64,000 bases of DNA from Paraphaeosphaeria minitans (GCA_015832175.1 WJXW01000005.1:1860001-1924000), one strand, 5' to 3'. Shown: positions 22,001 through 34,239, counted from the first letter of the stretch. Numbers and translations: made by a program. The notes: generated from the sequence alone by a model not told the origin.

Positions 22001-23580
22001 CTAGTAACTTTTCTTTTATATAATAGCTTATATCTATTATATACTTCCCTTTCTTATCTTTCTCTATTTATATAGTTAGCCTTCCTCTATTAGAACAGGT
22101 TATAAGGTAGGTGTAGTGTTACTATATAGCAGAAATTCTATTTACACCTGCTCTTATATAAATAGGTAGTAATAGCTAACCTACTTAGTTTTTACTCTAC
22201 CCCTTTATATAATAGTAGAGTTATATTACGTAATAAAGCTCTTTCTAGGCATATGTCTTGTGTGTAAATAGAAGGTAGGGTATTAAGTAATATAATACTT
22301 AGCGCTAGGTCTTAGTAAGCAGGTATAGAATAATGTCTCCTAGTTGTGCGATAAAAGTATATAGTAGAAGTAAAGTATAAGGTAGCCTTCTATAGTTCTT
22401 CTTTATTACTCTATTAGTCTTATTTATCTTCCTCCTCTTTCGTGCAATAGTTTTTATCCTCTAGCTCTCCTTTAAAGTTAAGGATAATCTTATCTAGCTA
22501 GATAGAAGCATAATCTCCTAGTTATTAAAAAGACTAGGAGTGTCTAGCCTCTTCGTATAATATGGTTTGTTAGGTAAAAGCAGTCTAGGTTTTAGGCTAC
22601 TACTACTAGTGTGGCTTTATATATAGTGTCTCTGTCCTTGTATATATAGGAATAGGCCCTAGCTATACTCTATATATATATATATATTACCTATAGATAG
22701 TGTAGGTTGTATTATTAGGATTATATAAAGCAGTTTAGGTTACAGTTATAGCGTTATTGTACAAAGGGTCTATAGCTTATAGTTAAGCTATAATAGTTTA
22801 AAGAGTTTCTTTATATAGGTATCCTTTATTATAGTATTAGTAGCGACAAAGCCTTTCTTTATAAGAAAAGTAATAAGCTTTCTTCTTACTATATAACTAA
22901 TCTTATTAAAGGTTTTCTCCTTCTAGTTATTAAAATCTTTAGTAAAAGAAAAGATTACCTCTTAACCTTTAAGACTGCTTACGCAATATTACATAATTAT
23001 ATACACTATATAAGTGTTTAGCTATTTTAGAGAAGGGGGTAAGTAGCTATATAGATCTACTCTATCTATCTAGTACTTTTATGCAATCTCTCCTCTTAAG
23101 GTAATAGCCTTAATATTTATTACTTCCTCTACTTATTAAAGCTATATTACTTTGTCTTTTTACTAAGGAGGCAGTATTAATTATTACGTAACGTTCTTAG
23201 GTTATAGTTCCTCTAGGAAGTCTTCTAGTCTTAAAGCTATGTTGTTGTTATTATCTTTCTTAGTCGTGCAACGTGTCTATATTTAGTTATTACTAGTTTA
23301 ATTATGTGACTTGTTTGTGTTTAGTTATTACTAGTTTAATTATATAACGTGTTTTTTAGGGTTGTAAATGTGCTTACTATCTCCTTTCTTTTCTATAGAA
23401 TAGCTTAGACTAGATTATATAACTCTTTACAAATATACGCGCTTTATTTCTACTTATTATATAATTCAAAATTTAATCTCTAGTAAAGGTAACAATATAG
23501 AGCCTACGTATCTAGCTTATAGGGCGCTCTGTTTTTAGACCTTACTAGTTTACAGTTATTTAGAATTAACTACTAATTAG

Positions 23581-23892
23581 TATAGGTTTAGCTTAATTTA
23601 TAATCAAGCATTTAAGGGTTAATAGTATACTATTGTGTAAAGGGTAAAAAGTAGGTTTAATTAATTACGTCTTGTCTATTGTATAAAGGGGCACTAAGGA
23701 CCTTATAAAGTCTCTGCCTCTTAGCGCTAACCTAAGCAGTGGGTCCTTGTGCGGGTCCTTATAGGTAGGCAGGGCCTTATAAAGTCTCTACCTCTTAGCG
23801 CTAACCTAAGTAGTGGGTCCTTGTGCGGGTCCCCATAGGTAGGTAGGCCCCTATTTTACTTAGTGCTATTTGTATAATAAACTATACAGACA
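23581..23892 (-). repeat. LTR of element F, second copy
   Basis: 312 bp, the same structure as 21689-22000 with transition differences. It is preceded by the leader region conserved with E at 49280-49368. Confidence 0.9.
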
Positions 23893-23990
23893 CTAATAGA
23901 CTTTTAAGCAGCTATTAGGTAGAAAGAGCGATAGACTAGAGGACCTTTAAGTGGCTACTAGACTCCTAGAAAGAGTAAATGCAATAGACC
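23893..23990. repeat. Degenerate minisatellite, right part
   Basis: This is the continuation of the array interrupted by element F. It begins with the TSD copy ctaat and the unit core ATAGACTTTTAAGCAGCTAT. Confidence 0.65.
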
Positions 23991-25175
23991 CTAAATAATT
24001 CTAGTCTAAGTAATAATTAAGTTAGGGATAAAAAGGGAAGTAAGGTATTAGTAGTAGAATTCTATTAAGCGAGATTATTATCTGTATACCTAAAGCTAAA
24101 TCGCTAATAGAAAACTAACATAAAAATAAGTAGACAACAGAAGAAAAACAAAAAGGAGATAAAATAGATTTATATAGGTTTTATAATAATCCTATTTATT
24201 TAACTACCCCTGCTAAGAGCAGCACTAGTTAGATAGGCTAGGATATTACTAATTGCTTTTTAGAAGACATAGACAAAAGAAAATAGTTTAAGAATAGAGG
24301 ACTAGGAATAGAAGGCTTCTTTAAAAAGAGAAACGTAGCTTAGTTTACTCTAAGCCTAAATAATAGTAACGCACTAAGCTTTAGTAGTATTAATATTACT
24401 ACTTTTTTAGAAGACTATAACTTTTAAGTAAAAGACGTAAGATAAAGTAAGGAGCTTTAGAAATAAAAGCTATTTTATTTTTACTTAGGCACCTACTAAA
24501 GGGATATTATAAAACTACTAGCCTATAGAAGCGCTTTAGTTAACTAGAAAAACTTTTAGAAAATACTTTGCTCTAAGTACTTATTAATAGATTAAAGTAC
24601 TAAAAATTAACTAGAGCCTACCTTAAGAGCTAGCTTAATAAAGTAAGCTAGTAGCCTATCGCACTAAATAACTACTTCTATAAGTTTAATAGCTATACCT
24701 AAGCTGCCTTTGCCTAAGTATAGATTATATAGATAGAAGTAGGGACTCTTTTCTTTAGAGGTCTTAGCTAAGACAATAAGACTATAGTTATGTATAGAAT
24801 GCTAATAGAGAGTTACTTAAGAGGAGGTAATATAAACACCTATTAGGTGTAAAAAATATATAATTTCTTTTGCTAGTGTAGAGACTAGAATAAGGCAATT
24901 AGGGCTATACAGCAGGAGGAGAGATAGGTTACTATAAATCTAGCTTATTCTAAAACTACTTTGTTAGTAATTCTACTTATTCTACAACTTAGGAAGTTCT
25001 TTGAGGTATAGGAGGAAATAAGAATAGGAGGAGATAAAGATTATAAGGAAGAAGTAGATGCGTAAGTCTAAGAGGTTATTATAAAAATAGAAGGACTTAC
25101 CCTTACTATAAAAGAATATAAGTAATAGAAGACTTCTATACCTACTACTACTAGTCTTATTCTTAATAAGCTAGC

Positions 25176-25369
25176 TGTTATGGTAAAAAGGGCTTAAACT
25201 ATTACAGGATATTTAGGAGCAGAGTTGTAAAGAATACAAATAGCTAATCGTAGGAAAGGATGCTAAAAGGGCAGACTATATACAAAAGAAACAAGCCTTT
25301 TAGCAAGAATTCCGTAATATGAATTAGTGGATCTAGAAAGAATTACAGAAGTAAGTGTTTACTTTAACA
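25176..25369 (-). repeat. 3' LTR of Copia-2
   Basis: 194 bp, the reverse-complement match of 63559-63753 (element H). The two diverge beyond both ends, fixing the LTR limits. It is more RIPed than the H copy. Confidence 0.88.
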
Positions 25370-27040
25370 CACCCCCTAGGTAATTACTTAAAGTAGATTA
25401 CCTATTCTAAGAAGTAATCTTTAATTATCTAAATCCTTTCTAAAGATATTTAAAAAACTATCTAAAGGCTATTTAAAGATTAAAAAACTATAAAAAATTA
25501 TTTTTCTAAATCTTCTTTATCTTAAGAACAGCGATTCTATTCCCCCCTATTTATTATAATAGTAAAATAATCGCTATTTATCCTTTAAATCACAAATCCT
25601 ATTATAAATTATGTCTAAAATCTCTTCTTCTAGTAGGTTAGGAGCTTATAAGCGTAGCATAAAGGCCTAGAGTGTAAACACTTTTATTCTACTACTCTTT
25701 TCGCTCACTTCTTATTAACTATAAGGTAATTTCCCTGCTCTTACTAACTAGTAAGTACGATAGGTAGGCGCGTTTTAATTAGAAAGGAGTAGTAGTAAGA
25801 GAAATAAGTAGTAAGGAAGGAGCGTATTTAGCGCTTAATAATTAGATAGGTAGTAGAGTATATAAGCCCTTTACTAGCGCTTAATCTTCTCTTTTTAATC
25901 TTTTACTTTTAACGCTTTAACTTCTTATCTAATTTAAGCCTATTAGTTTAAGCCTTTAAATCCTACTATCTTATAGTAGGTTCTCTTCTTCTAATTATTA
26001 CTTTACACTCTTTCTATTATTTAGAGCTTTACTAACTCTTTTAGATATCTAATAACCTAGCTAAAGCACGCGTAGTAAAGGCTATAAAAGCTACTAAATA
26101 AAGCTTTTAATTCTCTTACTAAGATCCTTTTACTTCTCCTACTCTACTAGCTCCTTCTAGCCTAGCTCTAGGCCCCTAGCAATTATTTAGTACTTTTAAA
26201 TAAGTAAGCTGCTTAGGCTACTTAAAAGGAGCTCTAGTAAGAAAGAATAATAGACACTACTTTAATAACACTTTAAGCTTAGGTAGGCGCTACTATACCT
26301 ACTTTACCTACTTTTAGATTACTATATATAGGATTATTCTATCGCTTTAGCTAATTTTGCTAATTATTTCTATAGCTAGCCGCATATTTAGACTCTAGCT
26401 ATAGATTTTATCTACTATTAACTATTAGAGGGTGCTAATATAAACTTTTATTTTAAGATTCTTTCTAGGTTTAGCTAATACTTTTTATAGAAGAGGCTAA
26501 TTACTAAGCTACGTAAAAAGGTTAAAGTAGCCTTATAAGCTCCTCCTTTTACTAGTAGTTAGAAGGGGTAAGCTTAGTATATAGCTACTATCCTACTCTC
26601 TCCCTCTTAGCTAATCTTTAGTAGAGGATAGGGTAATTACTCTCCTGCCCTACCTATTAAGAAGTAGCGCAGTCGCAGCTAATATACTAATTAAAATAGC
26701 TAGATAAGTAGCCTATTAGCTCTAAAGTAGGGTGGAGGCTAGGGTAAGCTATTACCTACTACTAATTAAAGGAGAGGTAGAGGAGGTGGATAGGGTAAGA
26801 AATCACCTACTATAGAGAGGAGGAGAGGAGGAGGATAGAGAGAATCTCCTACTACTAATTATAGAGGAGATTCTCGCACCCCTATAATTAAGTAGAGGAG
26901 GAAGAGGGTTTATAAGCTTATAAATAAGCTCTTTAATCTCCTCTTCTTCTAATTCCTATTCTCTCTCTAATCTTTTTTTTCTTTTTTTTTTCTTATTTCC
27001 TAGCTCTAAATTAAGAATTCTAGGTAGTTAATAGATTAAT
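25370..27040. other. Long 3' region of Copia-2 between RNase H and LTR
   Basis: About 1.67 kb lies between the end of RNase H and the 3' LTR, unusually long for Copia. On the plus strand, antisense to pol, a frame from ATG 25611 (MSKISSSSRLGAYKRS) can be followed for over 400 codons with only TAA/TAG stops. It becomes Gln/Glu/Arg-rich, with degenerate approximately 50-60 bp purine-rich repeats near 26740-26880. Because RIP also removes TGA-forming contexts, this is weak evidence for coding. A T/C-rich run lies at 26967-26998. Confidence 0.4.
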
Positions 27041-27635
27041 TCTCTACTTATCTACTTTTGTTCTATAATTATTGTGCTTATATCTTATAGATTTAATAGC
27101 CTTTTAAATCTATTAAACTACTAATAAGTAAGAGCCTTTATAAGGCTATCTACTAGTATTTTACTAGTTAGAAGATATTCTACTTAAAATAATCCTTTTA
27201 TATACTCTTACCGCAACTATATATTCTAAATATCTATATAGCGTAGTTAAGTAGTAATTCTTTCGTTCTTTCTAATTACTAAATAAATAGTTTAAAGATT
27301 ATCGTAATAGACCTTCTATAAAGGTCCTAGATCTAGAGTAAGCTTAGTAAAGAATTTCTTAATTACTATAGCTTCTTTATTTATATATTTAAGCGCTAGA
27401 AGCTCTGCTTCTATTATTAAAGTAGTAATTATATTCTATTAAGCTGCTTTCTATAAGATAACTCCTCTAAATAATAGGATAATATATCTATAAGAAAATC
27501 GCCGTAATATTAGATTATTAGCGAAAGAGGCATCTCTAAATATTAGTAGATTAGGTCTATTATAGCCACTAAAGACTGTAGCCTACTATCTAGTTTAAAA
27601 GAGGTAAAAGATTATATAGTTAATAGTAGCAAAGT
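27040..27635 (-). pseudogene. Copia-2 RNase H, RIP-degraded
   Basis: The minus-strand frame has VDASFANN, a GGVILWKA-like motif, a TTLIIEAELLALKY motif (the expected T-x-x-TEAELLAL) and later LRYIDI-like and VEYLLTS-like motifs. This is the C-terminal order of Ty1/Copia pol. It is truncated by insertion of B at 27641. Confidence 0.82.
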
Positions 27636-27640
27636 GTTCT

Positions 27641-28051
27641 TGTTAAATCCAAGAGGGTAGCTAGTCCTAAAGGGTTAAGGTTAGTTCTTAGGCAGGAGTA
27701 CTTACAGGAGGTGGAAGGTCTTATTAATATAATAGTATCTTGCGAAGTGTAACAAGTTAACAATTTAGTCTACTAGAATCTAAATAATAGATTAATAAAC
27801 AGATTAAACACAAGTATAGAGAGCCTATCCTTGCGTTCCTATATACTAAGGCTACTCTACTGCTTAGTGCCACTAAGTAACTAAGCACCTTATATAACTA
27901 GCTCTACTACTTAGTGCTGCTAAGTAACTAAGCACATTACGTAACCTAATCTAAGTTACTTAGCGTCTCTTTATTATATTTATAACCTTATTGTTACTTT
28001 ATTATACCTTTATAAGCGCCTAAGTCCTATATTATTACCTAGTACGTAATA
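27641..28051 (-). repeat. 3' LTR of chromovirus B
   Basis: 411 bp. The outer end (27641-27750) keeps more C/G than the same end of the 5' LTR, whereas the inner U3 is heavily mutated. Confidence 0.93.
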
Positions 28052-28088
28052 TTATCCCCTCCCTTTCTATTCTTTGTCCTAAACAATT

Positions 28089-28691
28089 ATGCCTACTAAC
28101 TATAATTCTACAAAGCGTTGTTATAGCCTTATCTCTACTATTAAAAACTACAAAGTAGTTATAGTGTTAAAGTGCTCCTTCTACAAGTCGTATTCCTATA
28201 TTTATAAAGTCTATATTAGCTTAAAGAAGTGTAGTAAGTGTTAGAAATAAGGCTTAAAGTATAATATAGCTATTACTAGGAATAAGTTCTTACAGTTAAT
28301 TACTAAGAAGAAGAAATTAGAGATGTAAATATTAAAAGCGTAAAAAGAATAGGACATAGTGTTTAAAGCCCTACATATAGCGCGTATAAAAGAGAATTAG
28401 TTATTAAAATAATTAGCGTAGAATAAAAAGTGTGCTAGTGAGGTTATCGCAGTAGAGAGTACTGCGCTAATAAAGTTAGAGTTAGAGAAGGACCTAGCCT
28501 ATTCTACTTAGCCTACTAGTCTGGCTAAACTTAGCACGTCTATATAGTCTATAATAAACAACCTGCCTCTAGAGTTCTAGAACAATTCCTTAGCGTTACT
28601 ATCTTAAGTAAGTCTATTAATAGAATTCTTTAATCTTTTACTAACAGTTTCCTAGATAGTTCTTTAGTTCCTAAGTGTTTTCACTGTGTAA
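28089..28691 (+). pseudogene. Antisense Zn2Cys6/coiled-coil ORF of chromovirus B
   Basis: ATG 28089 opens 200 codons to TAA 28689-28691, broken only by TAG/TAA. Residue 29 starts the pattern C-x2-C-x6-C-x8-C-x2-C-x6-C, with C1 TGC, C2 TAC, C3 TAT, C4 TGT, C5 TGT and C6 TAT here. The orthologous frame in G shows TGT at C6. Downstream are basic and Lys/Glu/Leu-rich stretches (TKKKKLEM, then LELEKDLAYST) compatible with a coiled coil. The frame begins just inside the polypurine tract and its end overlaps the chromodomain in antisense. The same length (603 nt) and both ends occur in G. Confidence 0.68.
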
Positions 28692-28739
28692 GTAACCTTT
28701 CTACTTAACAAAGTACGCGTTATTATACTAATTATATTC

Positions 28740-31700
28740 TAGAATTCTTTTAACCTTAAATTTGTTTTCTTCCTTAGTCTAGTGGTAAAAGGTGGTTTCA
28801 ACTAGTGTATTAGGGTCTGCTAGTTCTAGTAGTAATACGTGGAATACTAGATATATCTTTGCATCTAGTAGTAGTTCTAACTTATAGTTCACTAGTAATA
28901 TTTGCTTAGAAATGTAAAATAGTCTAACCTTAATATAATCTAGTTTCTTGTGTTTCTTCTTCTAAGTTTAAAGGTTCTTTGTAAGCAGATATACTTTATC
29001 CCCCTTTTTTAGCTAAGGTGCTATTTTTTATTTTTAGTTTTAGTATAAAATTAATTGCTACTAAGCTTTCTTAAGATTCTCTTAGAGTTACTAGTGTATT
29101 TTCTTTATATTTTCTACTATATCTATAGCTTCTTTTGCTTTAATTATTGTAGGAAATTATTAATTAAAGAGATGTAGGTGTCTTCTGTAGTTTACATAGA
29201 ACAGTGTATGTCCTAATACTACTAATACTTTATTATTATAGGCTAACTATGCTATAGGTAGTAATAAAACCTAGTTATTCTTCTAACTATTACAGTAGAT
29301 GCGTAGGTACGTTTCTATAGTTTAGTTTATACGTTCTGTCTATCTATCTATTTATAGATAGTAAGCTGTTAATAGCTTTTATTTTGTTCTAAGTAGGGCT
29401 ATAAGCGTTATCTAATAATTTAACGTAAAGAGCTTATCTCTATCACTAATAATTATTTTTAGAATTCTGTAGTATCTAATTAGTTAGTCTAGGATAAGAA
29501 AAGCGAGTTCCTTTACTATTATTCTCTTAAAACATAGAATAAGCTTAACATACTTAGTTAGTTAGTAGACTACTACTAGTATACTATTATATTTAATTCC
29601 TATTGTTAGATCCTTAGAATTTAGAATTCCTATAACAAAATCTATAGCAATATCTTCCTATAGTGCTGTTAGTATTCTAATTACTTACATCTCTCTATAT
29701 TTAAGATATATGCTATATTTGTTTCTTTAGCATTCTGTACATTTATAGATATAAGTTATTACAGCTTCCTTAATTCCTTTAAAGGTGTAATTCCTTTAGA
29801 TAAGTTCTATTGTCTTTGTAATGCCTAGGTGTCTATACATAGGGTTATTATAGTATTGTTAGATAATCTTAGTCTGTAGATGTTCTAAAACTTCTTAGTT
29901 AATTACTAAAAGTTAATTTAGTTCTACTATTAGCTCTAGAGATCTATCTTTAGCTTTGTAAAAGATTGTGGAGAAAGTTTTTACTTTTTCTCCTACTAGA
30001 TTACTTTGTTAGCTAAGAGCATCTGCTCTACTATTTTCTTTTCTAGCTACATAGATAATTTTAAACTTATACTACCTAGTAGTTTACAACTATCTTTATT
30101 GTCATAGTATAAGTTCTTTTATTATTATAAACCTTAGAAGGTTCTTATAATCTATATAGATTTCTAGCGTTAAGTAACTAAGCGCGTAAATCCTCTAGTG
30201 CTTTAAAGCTTTAACAATAGCGTAGAGTTCTTTATTATATATGTTATATTATGTTTCAGCGTTATTAAATTTGTATAAGTAATAGGCAATTAGGTGCTAT
30301 TTACTATTACATTCTTATTTAGCGTAGGCGCCTAGCGTAAGATCGCTAGCGTCTATTTTAAAGCGCAGTGGTTTATTATTTCTAAAATAAACAAGGATAG
30401 GTTCTATAATATATACTATCTTAAGGAGTTAGAATAACATTCTATACTTATCTATCTATTTAAAGGGTACGTCCTTCTTTATAAGATTTATTAAAGGTAT
30501 TATAACCTTTGCGTAATCTTAGATGAATTGTTAGTTAAATCTACAGAATCCTAAGAATTCTTAAATATTCTTAGCTATCTTTAGTATTAGCTAGTTCTTA
30601 ATGTATTTAACTTTACTTAGTGCCGTCTTAATTCCTTCTGTAGTAATAATATATCCTAGGAATTTAAGTTATTTAACGTTAAACTTACATTTCTTAAGTT
30701 TAATACAAAGGCATACTTTGTCTAGTGTTTCTAGTACTATCTATACATGCTTAGTGTGGTCTAATTTGTTTTTAGAAAAGGTAAGAATATTATCTATATA
30801 CGCAATAATAAATATGTCTAGATGTTTATAGAGTACGTTGTTAATAAGTGCTATAAAAGCTACTAGTGCGTTTATAAGTTTAAAAGGCATAACCTTATAT
30901 TTAAATAGTCTATAGCGTAATTAGATCGCTGTTTTCTATTCTTCCCCCTTTTTAATTTATATAAAGTAGTAACTGTCTCTTAGATCTATTATCGTGAATA
31001 TCTTAGCTTAAGATAATTAATCTCGTAACTCTATAATGTTTAGTAGTAGATATTAGTTCTTTATTGTTATATTATTAAGTTATTAGTAGTTAACGCATAG
31101 TCTATCTAATCTATCCTTTTTCTTAATAAATATAAAAGGGCTTACTACTAGTAACTTTAATAGTTATATATATCCTTTCTTAAGGTTTGTCTTAATAAAA
31201 TCACGTTCTTTAAGGAGTTCTTCTCCTATCTTACTATATAGTAGTCTAAAGGGTGGCGTCTTCTCCTTTTCTAGGTCTATCATAAAATCCTAGGGTTAAT
31301 ATTCTAGTAGATTTGCTTTTCCTCCTTTTTTATAAACATGTGTGTCTATTTCCTGTACTCTTTTAGTAAGGTAAGAGGTGTGCTATTATCCTCTTTTTTA
31401 CACATCTTAACCTAGTGGTTCCTACTAGCGTTTACTAAAGTGTGTTTCCGTTTTTTAACTATTTATTGCGGTATTATATTGTTAATAACTCCCTTATCTA
31501 CTATTATTTTTAATTAATACGTAGGCTTTACTTACAATACATAATTATAGCGTTTAAATAATATTTTCTTTGTACTCTAGTTAATCTGCGGGTTGTGTAT
31601 TATTAACTAAGGTAATTCTAAGACTAACTTATACTTAGATCCTAGTAAGACATCTAAAGTAAGTTCCTCTCTATGTCCTTAGACTATTATTATGGTAGTA

Positions 31701-33790
31701 ACCTCCTAGTATATTTAAGGTGTCTTAGGTATTAGGGATCTATTTGCAATATAGATAATATAGGGTACTTTTTTCTTTAATATTATAAGTCCTGCTTATC
31801 TTACTATCTAATAAAATATAAAGTTCTTTCCTGCTCCTAAGTCTATAAGAGCTTAAGCCTATATTCCTTTAAGCTATACTAATAGCTTAACTAATACTAT
31901 ACTTACTATAGTATTTAATTTAATAAAGGCGTTTTCTTGTCTAAGTTTAGGCCTAAAAAAGACATCTATTTATATAGGTTATAGTTAAGTTCTAGTGCCT
32001 AGTATGCGTTTCTAAGCATCTGCTTCTATTATTATTCTTAAGTACGTAGCTTATATAAATTGTTTTCTTCTTCTTTTTCCTGTAAAGATATTTTTCTATT
32101 TTTCCTCCTATAGTCTTTACTATTCCTATATACTAGTTAAATTAGTAGCTCTGTTATTACTTCTTATATAGGGCAGTTTACAAAGCTATCTAAGTGTTTA
32201 GCTATATAGTAGTATTCGCAGTCTTAGTTTAGACACGTATACTAGTACAGTTGCATATAGTCTCTATTAATAAGTATATTATAGTATTTATTACCCTTTA
32301 GCGTGAGGTAAGGAAAGTATTTTACTTATTATTTATTCTAGAGGTGTTTATTATAAGCTGCGATAGGGTAGTCTATCCACATCTATCTATAGCGCAGTTT
32401 CCTTCTAGGTTATTTCTTATTCTCCTCTTTTTCTACCTTATATTATACGCATATTAGTTCTTCGCAATGCGTCTACATATAGAATTAGTATATAGGATTT
32501 TAGTAGTCTAGATAGTACTTTAGTACGTAGTCTAACTTCTTATTTTTATAGGGTTGCATTCCTTTTAGTGCCTAGTAGGGTTCTATATAGTCCTAAACAT
32601 TCAGTTTATACTTAGGTAATATAGGGTTATCTTCTTCCTGCCTACTTTATAGGTAAGGAGTAGGAGATCTTAGTATCTCTTCTACGTCTTCTATATTATA
32701 GTATACGTTAGAGTCATCTTCTAGATCTTTGTATAATTATAAGTTAGGTAAATCTAATTACTTACTTTACTCTAGCGCGACACGTTAGTAACTAAATAGC
32801 ATTATAATAACTTTCTATTCCTTATTAGGTTCTTAGTCCTTAATAGTTAGTATATTTAGCTTAGTTTAATAGACTTTATTTTTTAATCTATAGTTTCTAG
32901 CTATATAGCCTAGTTTGCTACATGTAAAGCATTTATAGGTCTTAGTTATTAGTTATTAACTTCTATTAGAGACGCATTTATTAGGCTGCTTAGGGCCTAT
33001 TTTTCTTCTTTTTTTTTTACCTATATAGTTAAACTAAATATCTTCTATTAGTTTATATCTCTAGTAGTTCCTTAGCTATTACTTTTAGACAATTCTAACA
33101 GGGTTTTTATAAACTACTTTTGCTAGTTATCTAAAGCTTATTGCCCTAGGGTTTTAGTAGAGCTCCTATTACAGCAAGAACTATTCTCTATTAATTCTAA
33201 TAGTTTCTTTATATAGTTCTTTAAGATTAGTAATTCGCGCACTACTATATAAGAGTTCCTTACGTAGTTTCTATTTAAGTCCTTGTTTATATATGTCCTA
33301 AACAGATTTATTATTCTAGTTAAGTTACACAGCGTATCTGCGAAACTCAGCTATATACTTAGCTACTAATTATTTCTAAATTATAGTCTAAATCTTTGCT
33401 TTTATAATAAAGTTCTTATTAGTAATCCTAAAAAGTTATTTAAGGCATTTCTTAAAGTTATTATAATCTTTAATAATATTAACTATATTAGCGTACTTGT
33501 TTACGTAATTGTTGTTATTATTATTATAGTCTATTCCTAGGTACTTTTTAAAGTAGGGATAGATCTATAATCCTATATCTCCTTATATATATATTACTGT
33601 AAAAATAACCTTCTTTTTGTCTTTAAGGGGTTTATCTAAGTTAAAGAAGTAGAAGTCTAACTAGAGAATCTAGACGTTAGTTTAAGATTATTTGCTAAAG
33701 TAGAGATTAGGTTTATACACCTTACTACTATCCTTTATAGGAGTAATCTTAGCAGCACCTAAAGCTATAGAAGAGGTAGGAGTTTGTAAA
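28740..33790 (-). pseudogene. Chromovirus B gag-pol, RIP-degraded
   Basis: Same domain order as chromovirus A on the opposite strand, aligned through almost its whole length. Differences are mostly transitions. Stops are TAA/TAG at positions where A, D or G may still show sense codons. Confidence 0.9.
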
Positions 33791-33815
33791 GTACTTATAT
33801 TAAAAGTGTTTAAGA

Positions 33816-34226
33816 TGTTAAATCTAAGAGGGTAGCTAGTCCTAAAGGGTTAAAGTTAGTTCTTAGGCAGGAGTACTTATAGGAGGTAGAAGGTCTTGTT
33901 AATATAATAGTATCTTATAAAGTGTAACAAGTTAATAATTTAGTCTGCTAGAATCTAAATAATAGATTAATAAATAGATTAAACATAAGTATAGAGAGCC
34001 TATCCTTGCGTTTCTATATACTAAGGCTGCTCCGCTGCTTAGTGCTACTAAGTAACTAAGCACCTTATATAACTAGCTCTGCTACTTAGTGCCGCTAAGT
34101 AACTAAGCACATTACGTGACCTAATCTAAGTTACTTAGCGTCTCTTTGTTACGTTCGTAACCCTGTTGTCGTTTTATTACACCTTTATAAGCGCCTAAGT
34201 CCCACGTTGTTACCTGGTACGTAACA
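33816..34226 (-). repeat. 5' LTR of chromovirus B
   Basis: 411 bp. U3 (about 34020-34226) has two approximately 50-bp units with GCTTAGTGCTACTAAGTAAC-type inverted motifs. The outer 80 bp (ending TTACCTGGTACGTAACA) are nearly free of RIP. Confidence 0.93.
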
Positions 34227-34239
34227 GTTCTTTACTTAA

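Larger units (their letters stand above)
21689..23892 (-). mobile_element. Element F: short non-autonomous LTR element derived from Copia E
   Basis: Two 312-bp direct repeats (21689-22000 and 23581-23892) flanked by TSD ctaat (21684-21688, 23893-23897) define a 2204-bp element. Its internal 1.58 kb matches only the two ends of element E: 22001-22350 matches 42602-42945, and 22355-23580 matches 47205-49368. Integrase, RT and RNase H are missing. This is an internal-deletion derivative (TRIM/LARD-like) that would need proteins in trans. Confidence 0.88.
21097..25175. mobile_element. Block W: unclassified repeat with minisatellite and degraded coding-like region
   Basis: It begins TAGTGTAAAGG where Copia-1 stops and ends where the Copia-2 LTR begins at 25176. 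It contains a minisatellite (from about 21380), element F inserted in that, and a plus-strand stretch about 24110-25170 that reads for several hundred codons with only TAA/TAG stops (segments like NCFLEDIDKRK and FYFYLGTY). I cannot assign it to a transposase or pol family. It may be a DNA transposon or a captured gene. The left start resembles a hAT-type terminus, but no matching right terminus is seen. Confidence 0.4.
27641..34226 (-). mobile_element. Chromovirus B: complete Ty3/Gypsy element, RIP-inactivated
   Basis: LTRs 27641-28051 and 33816-34226 (411 bp each) with TSD gttct (27636-27640, 34227-34231) define a 6586-bp element on the minus strand. It has a gag CCHC knuckle (about 32892-32941), RT with YxDN near 30779-30820, RNase H about 30030-30480, integrase about 29200-29900 and chromodomain about 28640-28760. 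The polypurine tract (minus sense, about 28052-28075) abuts the 3' LTR. An antisense open frame lies at 28089-28691. It is inserted in Copia-2. Confidence 0.93.

Noticed and set aside
21097..25175. Block W as a complete hAT transposon
   Set aside because: The left end resembles a hAT terminus, but the candidate right terminus (near 25369) is instead the inner edge of the Copia-2 LTR next to its polypurine tract.
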